A DNA stretch of 5,705 bases from NCBI GenBank assembly GCA_007120915.1, contig SKMT01000556.1, positions 1 to 5,705 on the forward strand. The letters run 5' to 3'. The first letter of the stretch is position 1. Each line of letters begins with the position of its first letter. The notes under the pieces were generated by a model. It was not told the origin of the DNA. It did not search any database and worked only from the letters and a program-made list of their open reading frames with translations. Below, piece after piece: positions 1-5,489 of the stretch. The stretch comes from Myxococcales bacterium (lineage in GTDB: Bacteria; Myxococcota_A; Bradymonadia; Bradymonadales; Bradymonadaceae). A program made the translations under genes and the position numbers.

Positions 1-189
1 GACCAGGACGAGGACGACGAGGATGAAGACGACGAGCAGGGCCCGATCTTCCAGCTCTCCTGGGATGCTCCCGATGAAGATGAGGGCGATGACGACGAGG
101 AGTCCGAAGAGGACGACGAGCTTCCGGAGTTCCCCGAATTCACCACCGAATTCGCGGCGAACGACCTGGGCTCGACGGTCATCCTCTAA
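1..189 (+). CDS. C-terminal end of a highly acidic protein (partial)
   Basis: Frame 1 is open from the first base to a TAA at 187-189 and gives 62 residues; the start lies outside the window. Thirty of the 62 residues are Asp or Glu and there is no Lys or Arg. The acidic runs (residues 1-12 and 25-40) are separated by a short hydrophobic patch, PIFQLSW. The last part (ELPEFPEFTTEFAANDLG, then STVIL) is less charged and ends in hydrophobic residues. Such a tail is expected to be disordered. Acidic tails occur on many unrelated proteins, so the function cannot be read from this fragment. The GAC/GAG/GAT-rich coding sequence is itself a low-complexity DNA repeat. It is the only gene here on the plus strand, and a strong terminator-like element follows it. 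I am confident it is coding because of the long bias and clean stop, but not about its identity. Confidence 0.7.
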   Translation, partial: DQDEDDEDEDDEQGPIFQLSWDAPDEDEGDDDEESEEDDELPEFPEFTTEFAANDLGSTVIL

Positions 190-196
190 CCGATGA

Positions 197-439
197 CGGG
201 TCGCATCTGCGGCCCACCCGATGAGTCGCCGGCACGCCTTCACCGGGTTGTGTCAGCGGCTTCCGGGACGTCGGACCGCCAGGGTCCCCGACCGCCCTGG
301 CGCTTCGGCGTCCCATTCCTTCTTCGAGTTGCCCACGCAACTCGACCCTTGAGTCGGTGGCCCGCCCTCCCGGGTGCGTCATCGACTTTCGGAACGCCGG
401 ACCATCCGGGTCCCCGACCGCCCGGATGATCCGGCGTTC
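197..439 (+). repeat. tandem pair of structured hairpin units
   Basis: Two imperfect direct copies, 223-314 and 351-439, begin with GAGTCG and match at about 70 of 89 positions when aligned by hand. Each is preceded by a small hairpin: CGGGT+CGCA pairing with TGCG+ACCCG at 197-220, and TCGAGTTGC-CCAC-GCAACTCGA at 324-345. Each carries a long stem whose 10-nt loop, TCCCCGACCG, is identical (285-294 and 411-420). Four stem pairs differ between copies by compensating changes on both sides (267/312 vs 393/438, 278/301 vs 404/427, 279/300 vs 405/426, 281/298 vs 407/424). One unpaired position keeps the same left-hand C (276 and 402). This shows the structure, not only the sequence, is maintained. 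The strand is assigned from the T-run after copy 2. It could be a double terminator, an RNA element, or a dispersed REP-like repeat. Confidence 0.75.
265..324 (+). terminator. first long hairpin, terminator-like
   Basis: Arms 265-284 and 295-314 form a 20-bp stem with two G-U wobbles and one C-C mismatch around a 10-nt loop. It is followed only by a pyrimidine-rich ATTCCTTCTT (315-324), so the U-tract is weak. It lies 75 nt behind the stop of the acidic-tail gene and probably acts as the first of two tandem stops for that transcript. Confidence 0.5.
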
Positions 440-448
440 TTCTTTTTT
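391..448 (+). terminator. intrinsic terminator (second long hairpin)
   Basis: Arms 392-410 and 421-439 form a 19-bp stem with a single C-A mismatch and the same 10-nt loop as the first hairpin. A T-rich tail (TTCTTCTTTTTT region, to 448) follows directly. This is the textbook shape of a Rho-independent terminator on the plus strand and most likely ends transcription of the acidic-tail gene. In the reverse direction there is no T-run after the stem, so it should stop mainly plus-strand transcription. Confidence 0.8.
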
Positions 449-456
449 GCCAAACA

Positions 457-493
457 TTACGACCCCACGCCCCCACGACCCGAGACTCATGAC
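457..493 (+). repeat. degenerate heptamer repeat, YCACGAC-like
   Basis: Units TTACGAC (457), CCCACGC (464), CCACGAC (473), CCGAGAC (480) and TCATGAC (487) follow one another with one 2-nt slip. The consensus matches the heptamers at 591-618 and is related to the clean array at 4331-4400. Confidence 0.5.
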
Positions 494-590
494 CTTCGAG
501 GTCGCACAACCGCCTTCTATTGGAGACGCCTGAACTACGGCTAACTAAGATTTATGGGGAGCTTCGTGTCACCCACGGAGGTACGCGACC

Positions 591-618
591 TCACGACCCA
601 CGACCCAAGACCAACGAC
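591..618 (+). repeat. degenerate heptamer repeat, YCACGAC-like
   Basis: Four contiguous heptamers are in phase: TCACGAC, CCACGAC, CCAAGAC and CAACGAC. The array lies 24 bp beyond the stop of the 238-residue minus-strand gene. Confidence 0.55.
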
Positions 619-642
619 GCTTCTTCTGTCTTCTGCCTTCCG

Positions 643-1359
643 TTAATACCCCACCGATATCAGATCTTTTTCGCGCTCGATGGCCACCTTCATCGCCTCG
701 TACAGCGCAAAACCGCGCTGAAACTGCCACACCCCTCGCCCCTGCCGGCCGGCGCACAGATTGTTCAGCTCGAACCGGTCGTTGCGATCGAGGCGCTCCG
801 GCTGGCCCAGCCGCTTCTCCAGCGTCGCCAGATCCCAGTCCAGCCCGATCTCGATGGCAAGCTCACACAGACACCGGTGAAGGTAGGGGGCATAACTGCG
901 GCATTCCTCAAGTGTTAGCCACCCGTGAGGCCAGCTTGTCAGATACCGCAGCGCCCGGGGCATCGTCGGCTTCTCATCGCGAAACGCCACTCCCCGAATC
1001 GGCCGACAGGCGATCTTCCAGCCAAAATCCCGCGTCAGCGGCCGCCAGTCACTGCTGATCCACTCGCTGCGGCGAAGCCCCGGCCACACATCGATGCTGA
1101 TATCTCGGCAGAGCAGACGCAGAAGCTGGGCGTAAAACCCGCATAGCCCGGCGTATACCTCCCACGACTCCTTCGCCAACGGCGTCAGATCCCAGAACAG
1201 CGCTTCGCCGTCGAGAATCCTGTCGACGTAATCCCTGGCCGACGCCGGAACCTGCTCGTTCGCCAGCACCACCAGCGCCGGAGCATACACACTGCGCCGG
1301 TCGATGTGCTCACCGACCCGCTCGATGTTTCCCAGCATGTACTGATTGCTCTCGGACAT
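643..1359 (-). CDS. hypothetical protein, 238 residues, Trp-rich
   Basis: I do not recognise this protein. The frame runs from ATG at 1359 to TAA at 643-645. It is soluble in character: no signal peptide, no membrane-length hydrophobic run, mixed charge. It has ten tryptophans in 238 residues, mostly one per predicted helix (for example FWDLTPLAKESWEVY and TSWPHGWLTLEECRSYAPYL), and four Cys/Leu-rich spots without a CxxC metal motif. The mainly helical pattern and Trp spacing suggest a compact helical domain. The start is uncertain: no Shine-Dalgarno precedes ATG 1359, because a heptamer array directly abuts it. A second in-frame ATG at 1338 (MLGNIERVGEH) has a GAGAG 10 nt upstream and would remove seven residues. 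It lies 123 nt behind the preceding gene with a strong hairpin between, so it is probably transcribed separately. Confidence is good that it is a gene, none for function. Confidence 0.75.
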   Translation of the reverse strand: MSESNQYMLGNIERVGEHIDRRSVYAPALVVLANEQVPASARDYVDRILDGEALFWDLTPLAKESWEVYAGLCGFYAQLLRLLCRDISIDVWPGLRRSEWISSDWRPLTRDFGWKIACRPIRGVAFRDEKPTMPRALRYLTSWPHGWLTLEECRSYAPYLHRCLCELAIEIGLDWDLATLEKRLGQPERLDRNDRFELNNLCAGRQGRGVWQFQRGFALYEAMKVAIEREKDLISVGY

Positions 1360-1364
1360 AAAAG

Positions 1365-1427
1365 GCAGGTGGTAGGTGGTCGGGGTTCGATGGTCGAAGT
1401 TAGGTGGTCGCTGGTTGTTGGAGGTTC
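1365..1427 (-). repeat. degenerate heptamer array, opposite orientation
   Basis: Nine in-phase heptamers can be read on the plus strand: GCAGGTG, GTAGGTG, GTCGGGG, TTCGATG, GTCGAAG, TTAGGTG, GTCGCTG, GTTGTTG, GAGGTTC. The core GGTG is the reverse complement of the CACC core in the array at 4331-4400. It occupies the leader of the 238-residue gene, starting six bases upstream of its ATG, where a ribosome binding site would be expected. Confidence 0.6.
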
Positions 1428-1443
1428 ATTGCTCGACCCGTAG

Positions 1444-1476
1444 CCCGGGGCCAGCCGCTGTTCAGGCTGCCCCGGG
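1444..1476 (-). terminator. strong GC hairpin behind the 126-residue gene
   Basis: Arms 1444-1456 and 1465-1476 pair over 12 bp (CCCGGGGC plus AGCC against their complement) with one bulged base and an 8-nt loop. It begins 6 nt after the TGA of the minus-strand gene ending at 1483. No T-run follows in either direction, so it may end or stabilise the 3' end of the clpX transcript rather than be a classical intrinsic terminator. Confidence 0.5.
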
Positions 1477-1482
1477 AATCTC

Positions 1483-1863
1483 TCAGAAGACCTCGTCGTC
1501 CGACGTAAACGGCCCTTCCGCCCGGCCTGCCGAGCAGTACTGCTGAAATCGCACCTTGCCCACCTCGATGCGCTCGGGAGGGATCGTCAACACCTGGGGG
1601 CGGCGCACCACGATCAGTCCATCCTGTCGGATCCGCTGTAGACACCGCCTCAGAAAGCCCCCCACGTCGTAGCGGGTGCGCCGCTGGCCCAGGTTCAGAT
1701 CATGCAACTCCAACACCTGGCATCGGGTTACACGGGGATGCTCTACCGTCCCCTCCACCCGCGCCTGCAACACCGCGCCGTCGCAGGCATACTCTCTCAG
1801 CCCGGTGTACAGCTCCCCCGGAGTCACATGGATCTTCTGTGGTTGTTCAGCCGGTTTGATCAT
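1483..1863 (-). CDS. hypothetical protein, 126 residues, downstream of clpX
   Basis: I do not recognise this protein. The open frame extends upstream into clpX, but the ATG at 1863 is its only internal methionine, lies just after the clpX stop (38-nt gap), and is the natural start. No clear Shine-Dalgarno precedes it, so translation may depend on ribosomes finishing clpX. Residues 10-60 look like a beta-rich basic segment (KIHVTPGELYTGLREYACDG, then VLQARVEGTV). Residues 61-90 are strongly basic (QRRTRYDVGGFLRRCLQRIR), followed by LIVVRRPQVL. The C-terminus is acidic and ends DDEVF. There is no signal peptide or membrane segment. Close spacing suggests co-transcription with clpX, so an accessory or substrate-related role is conceivable, but nothing in the sequence proves it. 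A strong hairpin follows. Confidence 0.7.
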   Translation of the reverse strand: MIKPAEQPQKIHVTPGELYTGLREYACDGAVLQARVEGTVEHPRVTRCQVLELHDLNLGQRRTRYDVGGFLRRCLQRIRQDGLIVVRRPQVLTIPPERIEVGKVRFQQYCSAGRAEGPFTSDDEVF

Positions 1864-1901
1864 AGTGCTGCCCGCTGCTGCATCGGCGTCGCCCGCATCG
1901 C

Positions 1902-3173
1902 TCAGGCCGACTGCTTCTCGTAGACCAGCATCGGCTTGTCGCGCTGTACCACACTCTCTTCGGTGATGATGCACTCGCGCACGTTCTGGAGGCTCGGCAG
2001 CTCGAACATAATGTCGAGCATCACCTCTTCGAGAATCGCGCGCAGCCCCCGGGCGCCCGTTTTGCGCTCGATAGCCTCGCGCACAATCGCGACCATGGCG
2101 TCGTCGTTAAACCGCAGCTTCACATCTTCGAACTCAAACAGCTTCTGGTACTGCTCGACCAGGCTGTTTTTGGGCCGCCACAGAATCTCGACGAGCATAT
2201 CTTCGCTCAGCTCCTCAAAGGGCACGATCACCGGGAACCGGCCCACAAACTCGGGGATCATCCCGTACTTGACCACATCTTCCGGGCGCACGTGCTTCAG
2301 CAGGTCGTTGGTACTCTCCGTCTTCTCGGCAAGATCGGCGCCGAATCCCATCTGATTTTCGCCGATGCGCCGGGCGATAATGTCGGTCAGCCCCTGAAAC
2401 GACCCGCTGCAGATAAACAGGATATTGGAGGTGTCGACCTGGATGAACTCTTGCTGAGGCCGGTTTCTCGACCCCTCGGGAGTGATCATCACATTGGAGG
2501 ACTCCACCATCTTCAACAGAGCCTGCTGCACCCCTTCTCCGCCGACATCGCGCGTCGACGACGGGCTGTCGCCGCCGCGGCCCACCTTGTCGATCTCGTC
2601 GATACACACGATGCCCCGGCTGGCACGCTCTACGTCGCGATCGGCGGCGATCCACAGGTTCGTGATCACATTTTCGACATCTTCGCCCACATAACCCGCT
2701 TCGGTCAGGCTGGTGGCATCACAGATGGTAAACGGCACGTCCAGCTTCCTGGCCAGCGTGCGCGCCATCAATGTCTTGCCGCAGCCTGTGGGCCCGATCA
2801 GCAGGATGTTGCCCTTCGTCAGCTCCACACCCTCGTCTTCCTCGGCAAACTCGATCTCCTCGGCGGCGGCCAGCTCCGGGGCTTTGATCCGCTTGTAGTG
2901 GTTGTACACCGCCACCGACAGAGTGCGCTTGGCCTGCTGCTGGCCGATGACATGTTCGTCGAGAAACGCCTTGATCTGGCTGGGGCGCATATCGGACAGC
3001 TCTTTTTCCTGCCTGGGCTCCCGCTGGCGATCTTCCTCGATGATCTCGCGGCAAAGCGACACGCATTCGTCGCAGATATGCACCTTCGGCCCGGCGATCA
3101 ATTTCTGCACATCCCGGGCTTCCTTGCCGCAGAAGGAACAACGAACTTTGCTGTCGGAATCGGTCGTCTTCAT
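1902..3173 (-). CDS. clpX: ATP-dependent unfoldase ClpX
   Basis: ClpX is a hexameric AAA+ unfoldase that recognises tagged or native substrates and feeds them to ClpP in the cytoplasm. From ATG 3173 the protein has 423 residues, matching the usual length of about 420. An N-terminal zinc-binding domain has C12, C15, C34 and C37. Walker A GPTGCGKT is at 127-134, pore loop GYVG at 160-163, Walker B IVCIDE at 188-193, the arginine-finger GRFP at 311-314, and sensor-2 GAR at 373-375. Two functional loops differ from the common form. The RKH loop reads RNR (236-238), and the ClpP-docking IGF loop reads MGF (275-277). The frame is open upstream to a TTG at 3233, but family length and the start of the zinc domain favour ATG 3173, which has a weak GGGA 8 nt upstream. 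No clpP, tig or lon is adjacent; kdd precedes it by 152 nt. It may therefore be a second ClpX copy. Confidence 0.95.
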   Translation of the reverse strand: MKTTDSDSKVRCSFCGKEARDVQKLIAGPKVHICDECVSLCREIIEEDRQREPRQEKELSDMRPSQIKAFLDEHVIGQQQAKRTLSVAVYNHYKRIKAPELAAAEEIEFAEEDEGVELTKGNILLIGPTGCGKTLMARTLARKLDVPFTICDATSLTEAGYVGEDVENVITNLWIAADRDVERASRGIVCIDEIDKVGRGGDSPSSTRDVGGEGVQQALLKMVESSNVMITPEGSRNRPQQEFIQVDTSNILFICSGSFQGLTDIIARRIGENQMGFGADLAEKTESTNDLLKHVRPEDVVKYGMIPEFVGRFPVIVPFEELSEDMLVEILWRPKNSLVEQYQKLFEFEDVKLRFNDDAMVAIVREAIERKTGARGLRAILEEVMLDIMFELPSLQNVRECIITEESVVQRDKPMLVYEKQSA

Positions 3174-3286
3174 CGGATGGGTCCCGTCGTCTTTCGTACT
3201 CGCTGTAGTTACCTTCGACCTTTGTCTGCACAACAGCCGGCCGATTCAATTTACTCCACCTGCCCCCAATGCTTACCGGACGCACA

Positions 3287-3296
3287 CACTGCAGTG
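3287..3296. promoter_or_regulatory. 10-bp palindrome upstream of clpX
   Basis: CACTGCAGTG is a perfect palindrome in the 152-nt gap between kdd and clpX, 113 nt before the clpX ATG. It could be an operator half of a clpX promoter region, but no convincing -35/-10 pair was found beside it, and a 10-bp palindrome can arise by chance. Confidence 0.2.
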
Positions 3297-3325
3297 CAAC
3301 GCATCGGCTTCTGTTTCCCACACCG

Positions 3326-4315
3326 CTACACACCGACCAGCCGGCGCAATCTTCGGTGTACCACCGGTGTCTGGCGCACCAGCTTCAGCGTCCACTCTGC
3401 GTGCCCCCCCGCATATCCGTTGCCGATCAACAGCCGTGCGTCACAGCCCACCCCTTCTGCCCCCAGCGCCGCACGCGCAAAATCGGTGGCCATGTTGAAA
3501 AAATAGACCGTCCCTCTCTGGCGCACCGGCAGAATCGCCGACATCTCCGTGCCGGCGACATTGCAGGTGTTTATCACCACATCCACCGGTTGCTGGCCCG
3601 TCAGCTCTTCGACCCGACCCAACACCTCGACCGCACGCGTCGCATCCGCCGTCGCCACCGCGTCGAACAACCCGGCGTCGCGAAGCTCGTTGAGACTCTC
3701 CTCATCCCGATCCACCCCGAAAATCTCAATGTCATCGCCCCGACACTCCCGCGCCGCCGCCGCGGACAGCATCCCCGACTTCCCGGCGCCGATCACCACC
3801 ATTCGATCTGCACCTTCTGCCAGCCGTCTCGCCTGCGCCGGCGCCCCACACACGTCCAGCGCTGCCAGCGCGACCCGTTCGTCCAGATCGGCGGGCATCA
3901 CCACCAGAGGCGAACTGGGCCACAGATAGGCCGTCGCCTCCACATCGACCTGATCGGCATCCAGGTGCACCTTCTCGACACGATCTAACATCAGCGGCGT
4001 CAACGTCAGGCTGACCAGCGTCGCCACCCGGTCGCCTTCGCTCACCTCCACCGGCCCCTCATAGCCCGGGCCTACCTGCCGCACCCGCCCCAGCAGCATC
4101 CCCCCGGAGCCGGTGACCGGATTCTGCATCTTGCCCCGTTCGCCCACAATCTGCTCGAAACTCGCCGAGTCGATGTTCAGCGTCTCCACATCAATGACGA
4201 TCTCGTTGTCAAACCCCGGCCCCGAAGCATCCAGACGTTGGGCCGCCTGCGGCAGCGCCCCTTCCGGCTCAACCACCCTGTGCAACCCCAGCTTATGCCC
4301 ACCTTCCCGCATCAT
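3326..4315 (-). CDS. kdd: L-erythro-3,5-diaminohexanoate dehydrogenase
   Basis: This enzyme (EC 1.4.1.11) oxidatively deaminates 3,5-diaminohexanoate to 5-amino-3-oxohexanoate with NAD(P)+. It acts in lysine fermentation after lysine 2,3-aminomutase and beta-lysine 5,6-aminomutase. The 329-residue length is close to known members. Family stretches are recognisable: LGLHRVVEPEGALPQAA (9-25), the NIDSASFEQI motif (47-56), NPVTGSGGMLLGRV (65-78), a Rossmann dinucleotide site with GAGKSG at 176-181 and an acidic strand end near D202, and the C-terminal RLLIGNGYAGGHAE (294-307). It is complete, from tandem ATGATG at 4315/4312 to TAG. The partner genes kamA, kamDE, kce and kal are not in the window, so the pathway must be encoded elsewhere or the enzyme serves another use. 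It lies 85 nt behind the uracil-DNA glycosylase, separated by a heptamer array, and 152 nt ahead of clpX. Confidence 0.9.
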   Translation of the reverse strand: MMREGGHKLGLHRVVEPEGALPQAAQRLDASGPGFDNEIVIDVETLNIDSASFEQIVGERGKMQNPVTGSGGMLLGRVRQVGPGYEGPVEVSEGDRVATLVSLTLTPLMLDRVEKVHLDADQVDVEATAYLWPSSPLVVMPADLDERVALAALDVCGAPAQARRLAEGADRMVVIGAGKSGMLSAAAARECRGDDIEIFGVDRDEESLNELRDAGLFDAVATADATRAVEVLGRVEELTGQQPVDVVINTCNVAGTEMSAILPVRQRGTVYFFNMATDFARAALGAEGVGCDARLLIGNGYAGGHAEWTLKLVRQTPVVHRRLRRLVGV

Positions 4316-4319
4316 CGAA

Positions 4320-4324
4320 CCTCC
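4320..4324 (-). promoter_or_regulatory. ribosome binding site of kdd
   Basis: GGAGG on the minus strand lies 4 nt before ATG 4315 and 7 nt before the in-frame ATG 4312. The 7-nt spacing is nearer the usual optimum, so the true start may be the second ATG, giving a protein one residue shorter. Confidence 0.7.
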
Positions 4325-4330
4325 ACATTC

Positions 4331-4400
4331 TCACCAATCACCAATCACCAATCACCAATCACCTGCCACCGACCACCCACCACCGACCACCCACCACCCA
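4331..4400 (+). repeat. heptamer tandem repeat, ten units
   Basis: Ten heptamers run in perfect phase: TCACCAA four times, TCACCTG, CCACCGA, CCACCCA, CCACCGA, CCACCCA, CCACCCA. The array fills almost the whole 85-nt gap between the glycosylase stop (4401) and the kdd ribosome binding site. The switch from TCACCAA to CCACCNA halfway suggests two rounds of expansion. Such short tandemly repeated heptamers in intergenic DNA are known from several bacterial groups; related, more decayed arrays occur elsewhere in this window. Confidence 0.9.
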
Positions 4401-5489
4401 TTAGCCGAGCCCGAGCCGCTGCATCACCATCTGCAGGTCCTTCCAGCTTCGGCGCTTAAACTTCGGTTTGTCCTCGTTTCGAAGCAGATAGGCCGGATGA
4501 TACGTCGGCATCACCGCAATGCCCTTATGGTCGTGCCACCTGCCTCGAAGCCGCCCCAGCGACTCATCTTTCTGAAGCAACGTATTCGACGCAAATTTGC
4601 CGACCGTGACGATGACCTTTGGCTCGACGACTTCGATCTGTTTTTTCAAAAACGGCGAGCACTCCTTGATCTCCAGCGGTGCCGGGTTGCGATTGGCCGG
4701 GGGCTGGCATTTCACCACATTGGTGATGTAGACCTCTTCGCGCTTCAACCCCATCGCCTCGATCATCTTCGTGAGAAGCTGGCCCGATTTGCCCACGAAG
4801 GGAACCCCCTGCTGGTCCTCATGTCGGCCTGGCCCCTCTCCGATGAACATCAGATCTGCCTGCGGGTCGCCGTCACCGAACACAATGTTGGTTCGCCCTT
4901 CAGACAGCGGACAGCGCTGGCAGTCACCCAGATAATTCTGCAGAAACGCCATCTTCTCCGCCGGCGTCTGCGGCGCCTCGGCTGGTTTTTTGTCGCTCTT
5001 TGCGTTGTCGGGGCTGCCGGCAGGCTTCCGTGATGTTGCCCGTTTCCCGCCGGTCACTTCGCGAATCGAATCGTGTTGCTTCCAGATCGGCGTGGTGGCT
5101 GTAACCTTCGGCGTCTCCGGCTTCTGCTTCGCTTCTTCCTCGTCGCCACCACCGGCACCGGGCCGCCTGAACTGCACCGGTTCGGATTTCGACTTCTCCG
5201 GGTTTGGCCCACCGGCCGGCGGCGAACTCTTCTCTGCAGACGGCTGAGACTGTTGCGGTCGCTTCTTCTGCGACGAAGTGGGAGCTGCCGTCGCCTTCTT
5301 CTGCTCATCCGCCGGCTCCGATCGAAGCGCATCCAGTTGCGCCTGCTGATGCGCCTTCTTGCGCGCCTCGAACTTCTCGCGCTCCTCTTGGGAAGCGGGC
5401 ACGTAATGCGTTCTTCCCTCCGCTCGCTGCCAGGCGAAAACCCGGCGCAACTGGCGGGCCAACTGATGTAAATGTGCTCGTTTCGCCAT
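4401..5489 (-). CDS. udg: family 4 uracil-DNA glycosylase with long N-terminal linker
   Basis: Family 4 uracil-DNA glycosylases remove uracil from DNA to start base excision repair and carry a 4Fe-4S cluster. The catalytic domain spans about residues 176-362. It has the CxxC pair C190/C193 in DCQRCPLSEGRTNIVFGDG, the active-site motif GEGPG (217-221), GVPFVGKSG, TNVVKC (256-261), and HPAYLLR with H331. C261 and C277 complete the four cluster ligands. Residues 1-30 form a basic amphipathic helix (LHQLARQLRRVFAWQR) also seen in related deltaproteobacterial proteins. Residues 40-175 are K/E/P/S/A-rich and probably disordered, so the protein is 362 residues against about 200 for compact members. 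The frame is open to a TTG at 5561, but ATG 5489 has AAGGGA 7 nt upstream (5497-5502) and starts the conserved helix. It is the first minus-strand gene, 105 nt from the repeats at the window edge. Confidence 0.93.
   Translation of the reverse strand: MAKRAHLHQLARQLRRVFAWQRAEGRTHYVPASQEEREKFEARKKAHQQAQLDALRSEPADEQKKATAAPTSSQKKRPQQSQPSAEKSSPPAGGPNPEKSKSEPVQFRRPGAGGGDEEEAKQKPETPKVTATTPIWKQHDSIREVTGGKRATSRKPAGSPDNAKSDKKPAEAPQTPAEKMAFLQNYLGDCQRCPLSEGRTNIVFGDGDPQADLMFIGEGPGRHEDQQGVPFVGKSGQLLTKMIEAMGLKREEVYITNVVKCQPPANRNPAPLEIKECSPFLKKQIEVVEPKVIVTVGKFASNTLLQKDESLGRLRGRWHDHKGIAVMPTYHPAYLLRNEDKPKFKRRSWKDLQMVMQRLGLG

Larger units (their letters stand above)
190..642. other. gene-free convergent intergenic stretch
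   Basis: No convincing gene lies in these 453 bp between the acidic-tail gene and the stop of the 238-residue minus-strand gene. The left part (197-448) is filled by two tandem hairpin units. The middle and right parts hold degenerate heptamer repeats (457-493 and 591-618). A small perfect hairpin, GACCT-TCG-AGGTC, is at 491-503. The stretch 515-570 is locally AT-richer and shows no recognisable gene. Open frames across 179-509 on the minus strand exist only because the hairpin units repeat with a 126-bp period, a multiple of three. Confidence 0.6.

Noticed and set aside
179..490. A 103-residue open frame on the minus strand with an internal 42-residue protein repeat (RAVGDPDGP / RAVGDPGGP).
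   Set aside because: The repeat comes from the tandem hairpin units, whose 126-bp spacing happens to keep the frame. Substitutions follow stem pairing rather than codon positions, and the frame overlaps the end of the acidic-tail gene.
519..560. A plus-strand promoter-like pair (TTGGAG, then TAACTA) in the AT-richer part of the intergenic stretch.
   Set aside because: Weak match, and it would only drive transcription antisense to the 238-residue gene. There is no supporting start or conserved product.
520..918. A plus-strand open frame of 132 codons.
   Set aside because: Most of it is antisense to the 238-residue minus-strand gene. Its protein is low-complexity Pro/Leu/His-rich and there is no ribosome binding site.
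1864..1974. Upstream extension of the 126-residue protein into clpX (start at 1974).
   Set aside because: It would overlap the end of clpX by about 70 bases, and the added residues (HHHRRECGTARQAD...) are a clpX frame shadow. ATG 1863 is a natural start just after the clpX stop.
3174..3325. Candidate clpX promoter (TTGCAC with TAAGCA 18 nt away, or TTGTGC with TAACTA 16 nt away, minus strand).
   Set aside because: The -10 candidates match the sigma-70 consensus poorly and no choice stands out, so a promoter cannot be placed from sequence alone.
2292..3506. A long plus-strand open frame (404 codons) antisense to clpX.
   Set aside because: ClpX on the other strand is unmistakable and full length. 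The antisense frame is open because of GC-rich codon bias and yields no recognisable domain.
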